NCBI RefSeq assembly: GCF_002208135.1
Contig: NZ_CP021647.1
Location: forward strand, 1,124,839-1,188,838
DNA length: 64,000 bases
From: Pseudoalteromonas piscicida
Lineage (GTDB): Bacteria; Pseudomonadota; Gammaproteobacteria; Enterobacterales; Alteromonadaceae
Reading direction: 5' to 3'
Under the pieces are notes generated by a model. The model searched no databases. It was given only the letters and a program-made list of their open reading frames with translations, and had not been told where the DNA came from. The position numbers were made by a program, and so were the translations under genes. Shown piece after piece: positions 54,749 through 64,000 of this stretch; position 1 is the first letter of the stretch; every line of letters starts with the position of its first letter.

Positions 54749-56302
54749 ATGAAAAAGTTTATAGTAAGTGCCAGCCTCATGCTTCTTATGGCATGTAGCG
54801 ATAACGACGATAACGATACTGTTACACCTCCGCCACCGCCGCCAGCCCAAGAGTTTTCAGCGACTAAGACCTTCGAATTGATGTTATCAGGAAAGCAAGA
54901 AGTGCCGATGAATACGTCAATGCAAACCGCTTTTGCAACAGTTGAGCTTGATGAAAATCTGATGCAATTCAGAGCAACACTCGACTACAGTGATGTCGAA
55001 GGTTTTAGTGCTGCACATATTCACGATGGGGATTTAGGAGCGAATGGCGATGTGGCTTTCGCCTTTGAAGCATCGGATGATAACAAGGTGAGTATTCCAA
55101 TCACAGATCTTTCAGAGGAGCTAATTGAGGATATGCTGGACGGTGACTGGTATATCAATCTACATACCGAGGCCTTTCCAAACGGTGAGTTACGCGCTCA
55201 AATCGTGCCTGACACGGTAAGTGTCATTACTTTCAAATTAGAAGGCTCACAACAGGTGCCAATGAATGAAAGTAGTGCCATGGGGTATGGTTATGCGTCA
55301 TACGACAGTGCCGATGGTGAGCTATACCTTCGAGCGGTTACTATGGACGTTGATGATGCCACCGCTGCACATATTCACACTGGCCGCATTGGTATGAACG
55401 GCGATGTGCTTGTGGTGCTAGAGCAGGACGACGAAGTAATGACAGATTGGGTAACGCCTGATGACACAATGATCGACGAAGCGACGTTGAATGTTTTGCT
55501 CTCAGGTGGACATTACGTTAATGTTCATACTCCTGAGATGCCAAATGGTGAGATCCGCGGTCAAATCCTGACTAACAACTACGCCGTTGCTACATTTGAC
55601 TTGTCCGGCAAACAGGAAGTGCCTGCAGTAGCAACAATGGCATCCGGTGATGGCTATGCCCTTGTTAACACTGACAACTATGAAGTAGAACTCAGAGTTG
55701 TGACTAGCGGTGTTGAAGATGCAACGGCGGCGCATATTCATACTGGTCGAATTGGCATGAATGGTGATGTTTTAGTTGGCCTTGAGCAAAGCACCGATAA
55801 TATAAATGTGTGGATGACCCCAGACAACACCAAGATCAATGCTGAGATTTTTGCGGTGCTCGCATCGGGCGGACACTATGTTAATGTCCACACACCAGCA
55901 AATATGAGTGGTGAACTTCGTGGTCAGATCCTCACTGACAACTACACTTTGGTGGCGTTTCCATTGAGTGGCGAGCAAGAAGTCCCAGCCGTTACAACCA
56001 CAGCCAGTGGTAGTGGATATGCTTTGGTAAATCGAAACGGCTTCGACCTTGAATTACAAGTGCTTACCTCGGGTGTTGCCGATGCAACGGCTGCGCACAT
56101 ACATACTGGTATTGCTGGTGAAAACGGCCCTGTTTTACTAACATTAATGCAAGATAGTAGTGATGCCAATCGCTGGATGGCTCCGGCCAGTGCAGCATTG
56201 ACAGCGGAAATATTTGCGATTCTGGCAGGCGGTGGTCACTACGTGAATGTGCATACTCCAGCGAATCCAAATGGTGAACTAAGAGGCCAGATAATTAATT
56301 AA
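54749..56302 (+). CDS. lipoprotein with four CHRD domains
   Basis: Start set at MKKFIVSASLMLLMAC (AGGA about 10 bases upstream); earlier in-frame starts add a non-signal leader. The 517-residue protein has lipobox LMAC (Cys16), a Pro-rich linker, and four repeats of about 120 residues. Each carries the CHRD pattern SGxQEVPxxT near its start, ATAAHIHTG...GMNGDVLVxLEQ in the middle and GHYVNVHTPxxPNGELRGQI at the end. CHRD is a beta-rich domain first named in chordin; function in bacteria is unknown. The repeats are more alike to each other in the last three, indicating recent duplication. Confidence 0.85.
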   Translation: MKKFIVSASLMLLMACSDNDDNDTVTPPPPPPAQEFSATKTFELMLSGKQEVPMNTSMQTAFATVELDENLMQFRATLDYSDVEGFSAAHIHDGDLGANGDVAFAFEASDDNKVSIPITDLSEELIEDMLDGDWYINLHTEAFPNGELRAQIVPDTVSVITFKLEGSQQVPMNESSAMGYGYASYDSADGELYLRAVTMDVDDATAAHIHTGRIGMNGDVLVVLEQDDEVMTDWVTPDDTMIDEATLNVLLSGGHYVNVHTPEMPNGEIRGQILTNNYAVATFDLSGKQEVPAVATMASGDGYALVNTDNYEVELRVVTSGVEDATAAHIHTGRIGMNGDVLVGLEQSTDNINVWMTPDNTKINAEIFAVLASGGHYVNVHTPANMSGELRGQILTDNYTLVAFPLSGEQEVPAVTTTASGSGYALVNRNGFDLELQVLTSGVADATAAHIHTGIAGENGPVLLTLMQDSSDANRWMAPASAALTAEIFAILAGGGHYVNVHTPANPNGELRGQIIN

Positions 56303-56326
56303 TCGCTTAGATAATTATCTCGCATC

Positions 56327-56355
56327 AAAGAGTCTGTTAAGTGCAGACTCTTTTT
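56327..56355 (+). terminator. rho-independent terminator after the CHRD gene
   Basis: AAAGAGTCTG (56327-56336) pairs with CAGACTCTTT (56344-56353) over a 7-base loop and is followed by a T-rich tail. Confidence 0.85.
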
Positions 56356-56497
56356 CTTTATATTCAAATTACACAACGATTACCCAAGGTCGTTATATTT
56401 GGTTAAAAATAGGTAACTAAAAAATCATAGTTTGTTCCCGTAACCGTAATACAAAGCGTTTAGCGTATGCCTTCTTTAAAATAATAATGGTATTAAA

Positions 56498-57679
56498 ATG
56501 AATAAGATAAGCGTTTGTTCTGCGCTCGTAGCGGCATTATTGCTGAGTGCATGTGATGATGATTCTGTAGAGGTTGTGCAGGTTGAAAAACCGGTGATCA
56601 CAACGGAAACTGAAATAAAAGTCGTTGAAGTTCCGGTAATTGTGGAGGTGCCAGCTGGTAGTGCAAGTGCGATGCAAATAGGCACACGCCCTGACTTCTT
56701 AATTCAAGATATGGAAGACAGTGCACTCAAAACCAAGCTCGAGCAGTGTGCTAACGGACCTTTTTATAGAACAGACTTTTCAATTGGGCATCGTGGTGCG
56801 CCAATGCAGTTTCCTGAACACACCAAAGAATCTTATGTTGCGGCGGCTAAAATGGGTGCTGGGATTTTAGAGTGTGACGTTGCTTTTACCAAAGACAAAG
56901 AGCTGGTTTGTCGCCACTCACAATGTGATTTGCACACCACAACGAATATCTTAGCAACGGATTTGGCGCAAAAATGTACAACACCATTTATACCTGCCGA
57001 TCCTGAAAATGGGATTGCAGCCCAAGCTATGTGTTGTACTAGCGATATTACTTTGGCCGAGTTTAAGACATTAAAAGGTAAAATGGATGCCGCGAATTCA
57101 ATGGCGACAACCGTAGAGGAATATATGGATGGCACGGCAAATTGGCGCACCGATTTATATGCAAGCAGAGGCACTTTAATGACTCATGCTCAGAGCATTG
57201 AGTTATTTAAAAATTTAGGCGTGAAAATGACGCCAGAGCTGAAGACTCCGTCTGTTGCCATGCCTTTTGATGGTTTTACGCAAGAAGCCTACGCACAAAA
57301 AATGATAGACGAATATAAAGCCGCCAATGTAGACCCAAAAAATGTTTGGGCGCAGTCTTTTAATCGTGACGATGTCGTCTATTGGATAAAAGAAAATCCA
57401 GAGTTTGGCGCACAGGCTGTATATTTGGACGACAGATACGAAACGCAAGCAGCAGACAATGAAAGCATGATACCAGCAGAGCAAATCGTGCATAACCCCG
57501 AGCTATTGTCACCAACGATGGAAGAGCTTGCAGCCGATGGTGTTAAAATTATTGCACCGCCACTTTGGATGTTATTAACCGAAGAAGGGGGGAAATCGTC
57601 CCCTCACCGTATGCCAAAGCAGCAAAAGCCGCAGGGCTTGGGATTATCACTTGGACACTTGAGCGCTCTGGTCACTTAG
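56498..57679 (+). CDS. glycerophosphodiester phosphodiesterase lipoprotein (C-terminus frameshifted)
   Basis: The 393-residue product has lipobox LSACD (Cys19) and the GDPD catalytic opening [15 protein letters not shown] (His-Arg-Gly and Glu), [19 protein letters not shown] (metal-binding Glu/Asp and catalytic His), and [10 protein letters not shown]. The frame is lost at the GGGGGG run near 57586-57591. The true C-terminus continues in another frame as [28 protein letters not shown]...[13 protein letters not shown] to 57873. The enzyme hydrolyses glycerophosphodiesters to glycerol-3-phosphate and alcohol in the periplasm or on the outer membrane. A restored protein would be about 458 residues. 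Confidence 0.88.
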   Translation: MNKISVCSALVAALLLSACDDDSVEVVQVEKPVITTETEIKVVEVPVIVEVPAGSASAMQIGTRPDFLIQDMEDSALKTKLEQCANGPFYRTDFSIGHRGAPMQFPEHTKESYVAAAKMGAGILECDVAFTKDKELVCRHSQCDLHTTTNILATDLAQKCTTPFIPADPENGIAAQAMCCTSDITLAEFKTLKGKMDAANSMATTVEEYMDGTANWRTDLYASRGTLMTHAQSIELFKNLGVKMTPELKTPSVAMPFDGFTQEAYAQKMIDEYKAANVDPKNVWAQSFNRDDVVYWIKENPEFGAQAVYLDDRYETQAADNESMIPAEQIVHNPELLSPTMEELAADGVKIIAPPLWMLLTEEGGKSSPHRMPKQQKPQGLGLSLGHLSALVT

Positions 57680-57873
57680 CCAGCGGCGGTGGTTGGTATT
57701 ACCAAAGCATCAACGGCAGTCTGTCAGGCGAGGCGATGATAGATAACGATGGTGATACCTTTAAAGTGCTAGATGTATTAGCTAAAGAGGTTGGCGTAAT
57801 CGGCGTATTCTCTGATTGGCCTGCAACAACCACTTACTATGCAAGTTGCATGGGCATGCCCGCAAGTATTTAA
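57590..57873 (+). pseudogene. detached C-terminal part of the glycerophosphodiesterase
   Basis: The ITWTLERSG strand and [11 protein letters not shown] end are required parts of the TIM-barrel GDPD fold. Restoring one G in the preceding run joins them to the upstream frame. Confidence 0.8.
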
Positions 57874-57887
57874 GCAATGTTAACTGT

Positions 57888-58542
57888 GGTAGGAACGGGT
57901 TCACAACGTGATGTTGTTTCTAATGATCGCCGCATAAAGCGGCTCCCACCAAGGGGTTGAATCCGTGGTAGGAGCGGGTTCACCCGGCGAGCTTTTCTCT
58001 ACTGATCGCCGCGTGAAGCGCCTCCCACCAAGGGTTTAAATATGTGGTAGGAACGGGTTCACCCCGCGAGCTTTTCTCTAATGACCGCCGCCTAAAGCGG
58101 CTCCCACCTAAGGGTTGAATATGTGGTAGGAACGGGTTTACCCGGTGAGCTTTTCTCTAATGCTCGTCGCATAAAGCGCCTCCCATCAAGGGGTTGAATA
58201 CGTACTAGGAGCGGATTCACCCCCTCTAATGACCGCCGCCTAAAGCGGCTCCCACCAAGGGTTTAAATATGTGGTAGGAACGGGTTCACCCGGCGAGCTT
58301 TTCTCTACTGATCGCCGCCTAAAGCGCCTCCCACCAAGGGGTTGAATATGTGGTAGGAACGGGTTTACCCGGTGAGCTTTTCTCTACTGATCGCCGCCTA
58401 AAGCGCCTCCCATCAAGGTCTTGAATATGTTGTGGGAGCGGGTTCACCCCGCGAGCTTTTCTCTAATGACCGCCGCATAAAGTGGCTCCCACCAAGGAGT
58501 TGAATACGTGGTAGGAGCGGGTTCACCCCGCGAGCTTTTGAT
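57888..58542. repeat. BIME-like palindromic repeat array 2 (about 8 units)
   Basis: Eight units with starts near 57925, 58002, 58081, 58160, 58228, 58310, 58389 and 58466, at a spacing of about 78 bases (one shortened). Each has two nearly complementary arms around a TTGAATATGTGG-type centre and a GCTTTTCTCTA linker. It occupies most of the gap before the HAMP chemoreceptor. Confidence 0.9.
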
Positions 58543-58655
58543 TTGGTTCGCATGGTTATTATGTCAACATCATTTGTTCCCAATTTCAAACTAGAAGAAT
58601 CTCAAACCCTGCACTAGTCTTTATTATGAACGCTTCAATAAAGGCTAGAATCATG

Positions 58656-60398
58656 AAGTTAAACTCTATCCGTATCCTCATGACCGCTATCTTCGGTGGT
58701 ATTATTGTTTTTGTCGTTATCGTTACTCTTTTGGTTGTCAACATGTTTAACGCTTTGCTTGATTTTGAACAAATGGCTGACAACCGCTACAAAGCCTATC
58801 AACTGGCTGACGAATTAAGACAAAGCTCCGACGATTTAACGCGATTAGGCAGAACCTATGCAGTAACCGGGAACGATAAATACGAAAAGATGTATATGGA
58901 TGTATTAGCTATTCGTAATGGTGAAAAGCCAAGACCCGAAGGCTACCATAAAATCTATTGGGATCTGGTGCTCAACTATGGTGATAAACCAAAACCAGAC
59001 GGTCAGCGAGAAGTATTACTCGATGCTATGAAAGCGGCGGGTTTTAGCCAAAAGGAACTCAACTACTTAAGCGAGGCACAAGCTAACTCAAATGGTCTCG
59101 TCGCATTAGAAGTTGAAGCCATGAACGCCGTAAAAGGTAAGTTCAAAGATAGTGCTGGTAATTACACCATCCAGGGCGAGCCCGATTTGAACAAAGCGGT
59201 TAAGCTCACTCACAGTGATGATTATCATCGCTATAAAGCCAACATCATGAAACCGGTTGAATCATTTTTCACTGAACTTGAAAACCGCACCAAACAAAAC
59301 GTTGTGCGGGCCCACAGTGCTGTGGAATCTTATGTTTTATGGGCTATGGTGATGTTAGTGATAACCGTATGTTTCAGCTTATTCGGCGTGTATTTAGTTC
59401 GTCGCCGTATTGTGAAACCGATAGAGTTACTTGGTAGAACCTTTGAAGAGATAGGCAGTTCAAACGATCTTAGAAAAACCGTAAATGAAAGCGGAGCAAC
59501 AGAAATACGCGCGGTTTCAAATACGGTTAACCGTATGCTCAGCAGCTTTAAAAATACGGTAACGAATATTGGCTCAGCAGGTAGCGCGATGACACAGTCT
59601 TCCAAAGAAGTAGCGCACTTTATTCGCAGCAACAAAGAGATAAGTGAAGAACAAAATGCCCGTCTCGAAACCATCGCTACTGCCGCAGAAGAAATGACTG
59701 CAACGCTCAATGAAGTTACGTCCAGTACCGTAAGTACCGCAGACTATGCCAATCAGGTTGAACTCGAAGCGCAGCGTGGAATGGAGGTGATGTCGCAAAC
59801 CAGTCAGCAATTCAGTGATTTGTCGGCACGCTTTGACGAAACTGCGAATATTATCTCTGAGTTGACTGAGCAAAGTGACCAAGTGTCAAATGTAGTGAGC
59901 GTGATCCAGGCTATTGCAGAACAAACCAACTTGCTCGCATTAAACGCTGCCATCGAAGCGGCAAGGGCCGGAGAGCAAGGCCGTGGTTTTGCTGTTGTTG
60001 CAGATGAAGTACGAACTCTCGCTCAACGAACCCAAAAATCTACCGAAGAAATTCGCGATATCATCCAGCAGCTGCAAACCAAAGCGGGGAGTGCAAATAC
60101 CGCCATTCAGCAAAGTCAGCACCAAGTGCAAGCGACTGAAGAGCAGGTAATGGTATCTTCTGAAGTGCTCGATAGCATCTTTGAAGCGGTGAGCAAAATC
60201 AAAGACTTGACTCAAGGTGTTGCCACCGCCTCACAGGAGCAGTTATCGGTAACAGAAGATATAAATACTAATATCAATGGCCTGAGTGATATTTCCAAAG
60301 AAGCAATTAAGAGGATGAATGAGTTTATGGCCATTGTTGAGCAGTTAGAGCAAACCAGCCACCGCCTCAACGACAATGCTAGGGAGTTTACTGTTTAG
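58656..60398 (+). CDS. methyl-accepting chemotaxis protein with HAMP domain
   Basis: Start at [15 protein letters not shown], with AAAGG eight bases upstream; an ATG ten codons earlier has no site. The 580-residue receptor has TM1 (about 6-32), a periplasmic helical sensor domain (about 33-222) without a recognised family, TM2 (about 224-248), HAMP ([19 protein letters not shown]...NDLRKTV), and a signalling domain with [32 protein letters not shown]. It has no obvious C-terminal CheR-binding pentapeptide. The sensor contains a duplicated-looking [26 protein letters not shown] segment. Ligand unknown. Confidence 0.92.
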   Translation, partial: KLNSIRILMTAIFGGIIVFVVIVTLLVVNMFNALLDFEQMADNRYKAYQLADELRQSSDDLTRLGRTYAVTGNDKYEKMYMDVLAIRNGEKPRPEGYHKIYWDLVLNYGDKPKPDGQREVLLDAMKAAGFSQKELNYLSEAQANSNGLVALEVEAMNAVKGKFKDSAGNYTIQGEPDLNKAVKLTHSDDYHRYKANIMKPVESFFTELENRTKQNVVRAHSAVESYVLWAMVMLVITVCFSLFGVYLVRRRIVKPIELLGRTFEEIGSSNDLRKTVNESGATEIRAVSNTVNRMLSSFKNTVTNIGSAGSAMTQSSKEVAHFIRSNKEISEEQNARLETIATAAEEMTATLNEVTSSTVSTADYANQVELEAQRGMEVMSQTSQQFSDLSARFDETANIISELTEQSDQVSNVVSVIQAIAEQTNLLALNAAIEAARAGEQGRGFAVVADEVRTLAQRTQKSTEEIRDIIQQLQTKAGSANTAIQQSQHQVQATEEQVMVSSEVLDSIFEAVSKIKDLTQGVATASQEQLSVTEDINTNINGLSDISKEAIKRMNEFMAIVEQLEQTSHRLNDNAREFTV

Positions 60399-60403
60399 TA
60401 CGT

Positions 60404-61449
60404 AGGAAGCGCTTTACACGGTGATCTTTTTCTACTGATCGTCGCATAAAGCGCCTCCCACCAAGGGTTTAAATATGTGGCAGGAACAGGTTTACCCCGT
60501 GAGCTTTTCTCTAATGATCGCCGCCTAAAGCGGCTCCCACCAAGGGTTTGAATATGTGGAGGAGCGGGGTCACCCCGTGAGCTTTTCTCTAATGACCGCC
60601 GCGTGAAGCGCCTCCCTCCAAGGGTTTAAATATGTGGTAGGAAAGGGTTTACCCCGTGAGCTTTTCTCTACTGATCGCCGCGTGAAGTGCCTCCCACCAA
60701 GGTCTTGAATATGTTGTGGGAGCGGGTTTACCCCGCGAGCTTTTCTCTACTGATCGCCGCGTAAAGCGGCTCCCACCAAGGGTTTAAATATGTGGTAGGA
60801 TCGGGTTTACCCCGTGAGCTTTTCTCCAATGACCGCTGCCTAAAGCGCCTCCCACCAAGGGTTTAAATATGTGGTAGGAAAGGGTTTACCCCGTGAGCTT
60901 TTCTCTAATGACCGCTGCCTAAAGCGCCTCCCACCAAGGGTTTAAATATGTGGCAGGAACAGGTTTACCCCGTGAGCTTTTCTCTAATGATCGCCGCATA
61001 AAGCGGCTCCCACCAAGGGTTTGAATATGTGGAGGAGCGGGGTCACCCCGTGAGCTTTTCTCCAATGACCGCCGCATAAAGCGCCTCCCACCAAGGGTTT
61101 AAATACGTGGTAGGAGCGGGTTTACTCCGTGATCTTTTCTCCAATGACCGCCGCATAAAGCGCCTCCCACCAAGGGTTTAAATACGTGGTAGGAGCGGGT
61201 TCACCCCGTGATCTTTTCTCCAATGACCGCCGCATAAAGCGCCTCCCACCAAGGGTTTGAATATGTTGTGGGAGCGGGTTTACTCCGTGATCTTTTCTCT
61301 ACTGATCGCCGCATAAAGCGCCCCCCACCAAGGGTTTGAATATGTGGAGGAACGGGTTCACCCCGAGAACTTTTCTCTACTGATCGCCGCATAAAGCGCC
61401 TCCCACCAAGGGTTTGAATATGTGGTAGGAGCGGGTTCACCCCGCGATC
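60404..61449. repeat. BIME-like palindromic repeat array 3 (about 13 units)
   Basis: Thirteen units with starts about every 78 bases from 60437 to 61379. The arms GTGGGAGCGGGTTCACCCCG-like and CGCATAAAGCGCCTCCCAC-like are imperfectly complementary, so each unit can fold as a long hairpin. Several units are nearly identical (for example the three around 61065-61300), so the array is still exchanging or expanding. An 80-codon reverse frame inside it is an artefact of the repeat. Confidence 0.92.
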
Positions 61450-61521
61450 TATTCATGATCAGGACCAAGAAAAATTAATAAACCGATAACGACCCTTAAA
61501 TATGATTTAAATCAAAAATGC

Positions 61522-61542
61522 AAATGATATTAATTATCAATA
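61522..61542. promoter_or_regulatory. candidate Fur box of the TonB-dependent receptor
   Basis: The stretch AAATGATATTAATTATCAA with symmetric TGATA and TATCA halves resembles the Fur consensus. It lies immediately upstream of the predicted -35 element, where Fur would block the polymerase. Confidence 0.6.
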
Positions 61543-61545
61543 TTT

Positions 61546-61574
61546 TTGACTTTAATTCAGTTTCCAATTAGAGT
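61546..61574 (+). promoter_or_regulatory. sigma-70 promoter of the TonB-dependent receptor
   Basis: TTGACT (61546-61551), a 17-base spacer and TAGAGT (61569-61574) form a reasonable promoter 47 bases before the ATG. Confidence 0.5.
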
Positions 61575-61620
61575 ACGCGCCAAAATTTACTTTAATGCAA
61601 TAAATTTTGGGATATTAACA

Positions 61621-64000
61621 ATGACAAACACGCCTTTTAAACGTGGTGTACTTTCTGCTTTGGTGCTTTCTGCCCTTAGTCCAGTTGCTTTTGCTGATGC
61701 AGTAAAAGCGCAGCCAGACATGGAACGCATCGTGGTAACTGCGACCGGCTTTGAGCAAAAAATACCAGAAGCACCTGCGAGTATTTCAGTGATCACCGCT
61801 GAAGACATTCAAGCTCAGTCTTACACTACGTTGCTTGATGCCGTAAAGTACCAAGAAGGCGTGGACATTGGCACAACTCGAGATAAAACCGGCCAAGGCA
61901 GCGTGAGTATGCGTGGTTTAACAGGTGAATATACGCTGCTACTTATCGATGGTAAGCGTCAAAACAACCATGGTGATATCTACCCAAATAACTTTGGTGG
62001 TAATGCGTTTAACCATATTCCACCTAAAAGTGCCATTGAGCGTATTGAAGTCATTAGAGGCCCTGCCTCTACACTTTACGGCGCAGATGCGATGGGCGGC
62101 GTAATCAACATTATTACTAAAAAGTCGGTAGATGAGTGGACTGGCACTATCGATTTTGGCCGAAGCCTACAAACGAAGGACCAGTTTGGTGATGACATTA
62201 CCACCGACTTCAGCATCTATGGACCTTTGGTTAAAGGTTTACTTAACTTTTCTGCTCGCGGTAGCATTTATGAGCGCCAATCATCGAACCCTGAATTTTC
62301 ACCAGCAATTGACCCAAATGGCGAGCTACATCATCGTGAACTTGGATTTGGACGCGGTGGCAAAACAGTGGATAACACCAATACGCAACTTGGTGCGACG
62401 TTCGTGTTCACACCAAATAACAACCACACGGTTACTTTAGACTACGATATCTCAAATCAAGAGTACGATAACACACCAAACTACGACGTTGAGTCGGGTA
62501 AAATTACCTATCCGCTTGGTACCAAAGACAACATCGAATCAATCTGGCAAACACGCCGTGGCAAGGTAAACCCGCGTGCAGGTTATGCAGCGGACCAAGA
62601 ATTCGATAGAAGCTGGTGGTCACTAACGCACCAAGGTACATTTGGTGATATTGAAACCTTTGTGTCATTGGCATTTGTTGATACCGATAACAATGGCCGT
62701 ACTATGCCGCTTTCTGTAGCGGAGCGTAAACTACTACAAGCCATGTACGATGGCAGCGGTAAATATGCCAACATGGAAGAAGTAGAGCGTAAAGCACTTG
62801 CTGAAAGCACATTTTTACCACGTCCAAAACGTACATTGAACAGCAGCCAATATACATTGGATGCGCGAGTGGATATTCCGGTTGATGACTTACTTGGCGA
62901 TCACGTGTTCGTAGTGGGCGGCCAGTGGGTTGACGGTGAACTGCAAGATGGCGTATTTGGTATGGAATCAGGCGTTGCTCAAGGCGTTCAGGAACACCAA
63001 ATGTACTCGCTATTTGTAGAAGATAACTGGCACTTAAGCGATCCGTTAACGGTGACTGTGGGTGTCCGTCACGATAACCACGACGTATTTGGTAGCCAAC
63101 TTTCTCCGCGTCTATACGGTGTATACGAGCTATCTGACGATTGGACAGTAAAAGGCGGGATCAGCACAGGTTATAAAACGCCACAAACGACCGACTTATA
63201 CAACGGTATTACTGGTTTTGGTGGTCAAGGTACGTCGCCGTTTGCTGGTAACCCAGATCTTGAACCAGAAACCAGCGTAAACAACGAAGTTGCATTGTAC
63301 TGGACGCATCCAACAGAGAACCACAATTTTAATATCACTTACTTCTCAACGGAGTTTGACGATAAAATCGCCCGTGGTGACACGATTAAGAGCTGCTCTG
63401 CGACCAATGGCGCAAAACCATGCGTGAATTTGGGTGTATACGACGAGCTTGGTTACGAGACTTACAGTCAAAAAATCAATATCGACAAAGTTGAGATCCA
63501 GGGTATTGAGCTTGCCGGCCGCTACCAGTTCACAGATGCAGTTTCACTTTACGCGAACTACACATGGACAGACAGCGAACAACAGAGCGGCCCTCAAGAA
63601 GGGCAACCACTAACCAATACTGCCGAGCACATGGCAAATGCAACGGTTAATTGGCAAGTAACAGACGAGTTTTCACTAACGCTAAATGCTGAAATGCGCT
63701 CCGATCGTTACCGTGGCTGGGACAGCAACCTAGACAAAGCCATGTACTACAAAAACTATAACCTACTGCATTTAGGTGCTAAGTACTCCTTTAACGACAA
63801 TGTCACTATATTTGCGCGTATCAATAACTTATTGGATGAAGACTTTACGTCTTATAGCACGGATTACAACGACTTAAACGGTGATGGTAAATACGAATAC
63901 CTAAGCGGCCGTGGTGTGGTAAGCGAAGTAGTATTTAGCGATGACTACAACGTAAAAGATAAAGCCCGCAATATTTGGTTTGGTGTAAACGTGACGTTTT
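61621..64000 (+). CDS. TonB-dependent (catecholate siderophore-type) receptor, stop codon just outside window
   Basis: The frame is open from ATG 61621 to the window end (793 codons). A signal peptide (ending VAFA, about residue 24) is followed by a TonB box-like MERIVVTAT and a plug domain with PEAPASISVITAEDIQ, SMRGLTGEYTLLLIDGKRQ and IERIEVIRGPASTLYGADAMGGVINIITKK. A 22-strand barrel has RLYGVYELSDDWTVKGGISTGYKTPQ and NNLLDEDFTSY. The last visible residues GVNVTF look like the usual aromatic terminal strand, so the stop probably lies within the next bases. FepA/CirA-type receptors import iron-catecholates using TonB energy. A Fur-like site precedes it. Confidence 0.93.
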   Translation, partial: MTNTPFKRGVLSALVLSALSPVAFADAVKAQPDMERIVVTATGFEQKIPEAPASISVITAEDIQAQSYTTLLDAVKYQEGVDIGTTRDKTGQGSVSMRGLTGEYTLLLIDGKRQNNHGDIYPNNFGGNAFNHIPPKSAIERIEVIRGPASTLYGADAMGGVINIITKKSVDEWTGTIDFGRSLQTKDQFGDDITTDFSIYGPLVKGLLNFSARGSIYERQSSNPEFSPAIDPNGELHHRELGFGRGGKTVDNTNTQLGATFVFTPNNNHTVTLDYDISNQEYDNTPNYDVESGKITYPLGTKDNIESIWQTRRGKVNPRAGYAADQEFDRSWWSLTHQGTFGDIETFVSLAFVDTDNNGRTMPLSVAERKLLQAMYDGSGKYANMEEVERKALAESTFLPRPKRTLNSSQYTLDARVDIPVDDLLGDHVFVVGGQWVDGELQDGVFGMESGVAQGVQEHQMYSLFVEDNWHLSDPLTVTVGVRHDNHDVFGSQLSPRLYGVYELSDDWTVKGGISTGYKTPQTTDLYNGITGFGGQGTSPFAGNPDLEPETSVNNEVALYWTHPTENHNFNITYFSTEFDDKIARGDTIKSCSATNGAKPCVNLGVYDELGYETYSQKINIDKVEIQGIELAGRYQFTDAVSLYANYTWTDSEQQSGPQEGQPLTNTAEHMANATVNWQVTDEFSLTLNAEMRSDRYRGWDSNLDKAMYYKNYNLLHLGAKYSFNDNVTIFARINNLLDEDFTSYSTDYNDLNGDGKYEYLSGRGVVSEVVFSDDYNVKDKARNIWFGVNVTF

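Noticed and set aside
61201..61440. Reverse-strand 79-residue open frame with internal amino acid repeats
   Set aside because: It lies fully inside the palindromic repeat array and only reflects the DNA repeat; no ribosome site.
57888..61449. Regularly spaced repeats that could be taken for a CRISPR array
   Set aside because: The entire 78-base unit repeats, including what would be spacers, the units are internally palindromic and no cas gene is nearby.

Overview
The window reads as chromosome from a marine gammaproteobacterium, most likely Pseudoalteromonas. This is an inference from gene content: a chitin locus built on paired CBM5/12 modules, many secreted M4/M6 proteases, YaeQ, NudB, TonB-dependent receptors and PAS/HAMP chemoreceptors. 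Base composition is moderately AT-rich. No tRNA, rRNA, CRISPR array or prophage was seen.

Layout. 1-6.5 kb: a tight forward operon with an MFS transporter tail, an APH-like kinase, an RND adaptor and pump, and a JmjC/cupin-8 oxygenase, then a CPBP protease. A MbtH-like protein with a DNA-binding-only regulator follows on the other strand (7.7-8.3 kb). Together these look like the edge of a nonribosomal-peptide cluster whose synthetases lie outside the window. 8.3-11.4 kb: a decayed ISAs1 element and two small membrane proteins. 12-18.8 kb: a chitin-attack locus with an AA10 LPMO, a GH18 chitinase and an M4 protease, each carrying two chitin-binding modules. 19-21.8 kb: a small islet (papain-like pseudogene plus a helical protein) bounded by intact yaeQ and a decayed copy of the yaeQ 3' end. 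22-24.7 kb: a leucine-rich-repeat lipoprotein.

25-35.5 kb holds the most striking locus: a reverse-strand operon of six secreted proteins. It encodes an M4 metalloprotease with PKD and GEVED modules, a Hint-domain protein, a GEVED protein and three related proteins whose core resembles the MACPF/cholesterol-dependent-cytolysin fold. The fold call is mine, from motif pattern only. Upstream lie a lipoprotein and a five-gene MacB-like ABC operon with three different membrane-fusion proteins (36-42 kb).

42-48.5 kb: an SPFH/NfeD pair, a broken helical gene, a 912-bp tandem duplication of a lipoprotein, a D-threonine-aldolase-like enzyme and NudB. A probable small RNA with promoter and terminator lies at 48.55-48.73 kb. 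49-61.5 kb: a frameshifted M6 protease, a BdlA-like PAS-PAS chemoreceptor, a choice-of-anchor lipoprotein with a collagen-like stretch, a four-CHRD lipoprotein, a frameshifted glycerophosphodiesterase and a HAMP chemoreceptor, separated by three arrays of about 78-bp imperfect palindromic (BIME-like) units. The window ends at the last codons of a Fur-type TonB-dependent receptor.

Four genes are broken by an apparent one-base loss in a homopolymer run, so some pseudogenes may be assembly artefacts.
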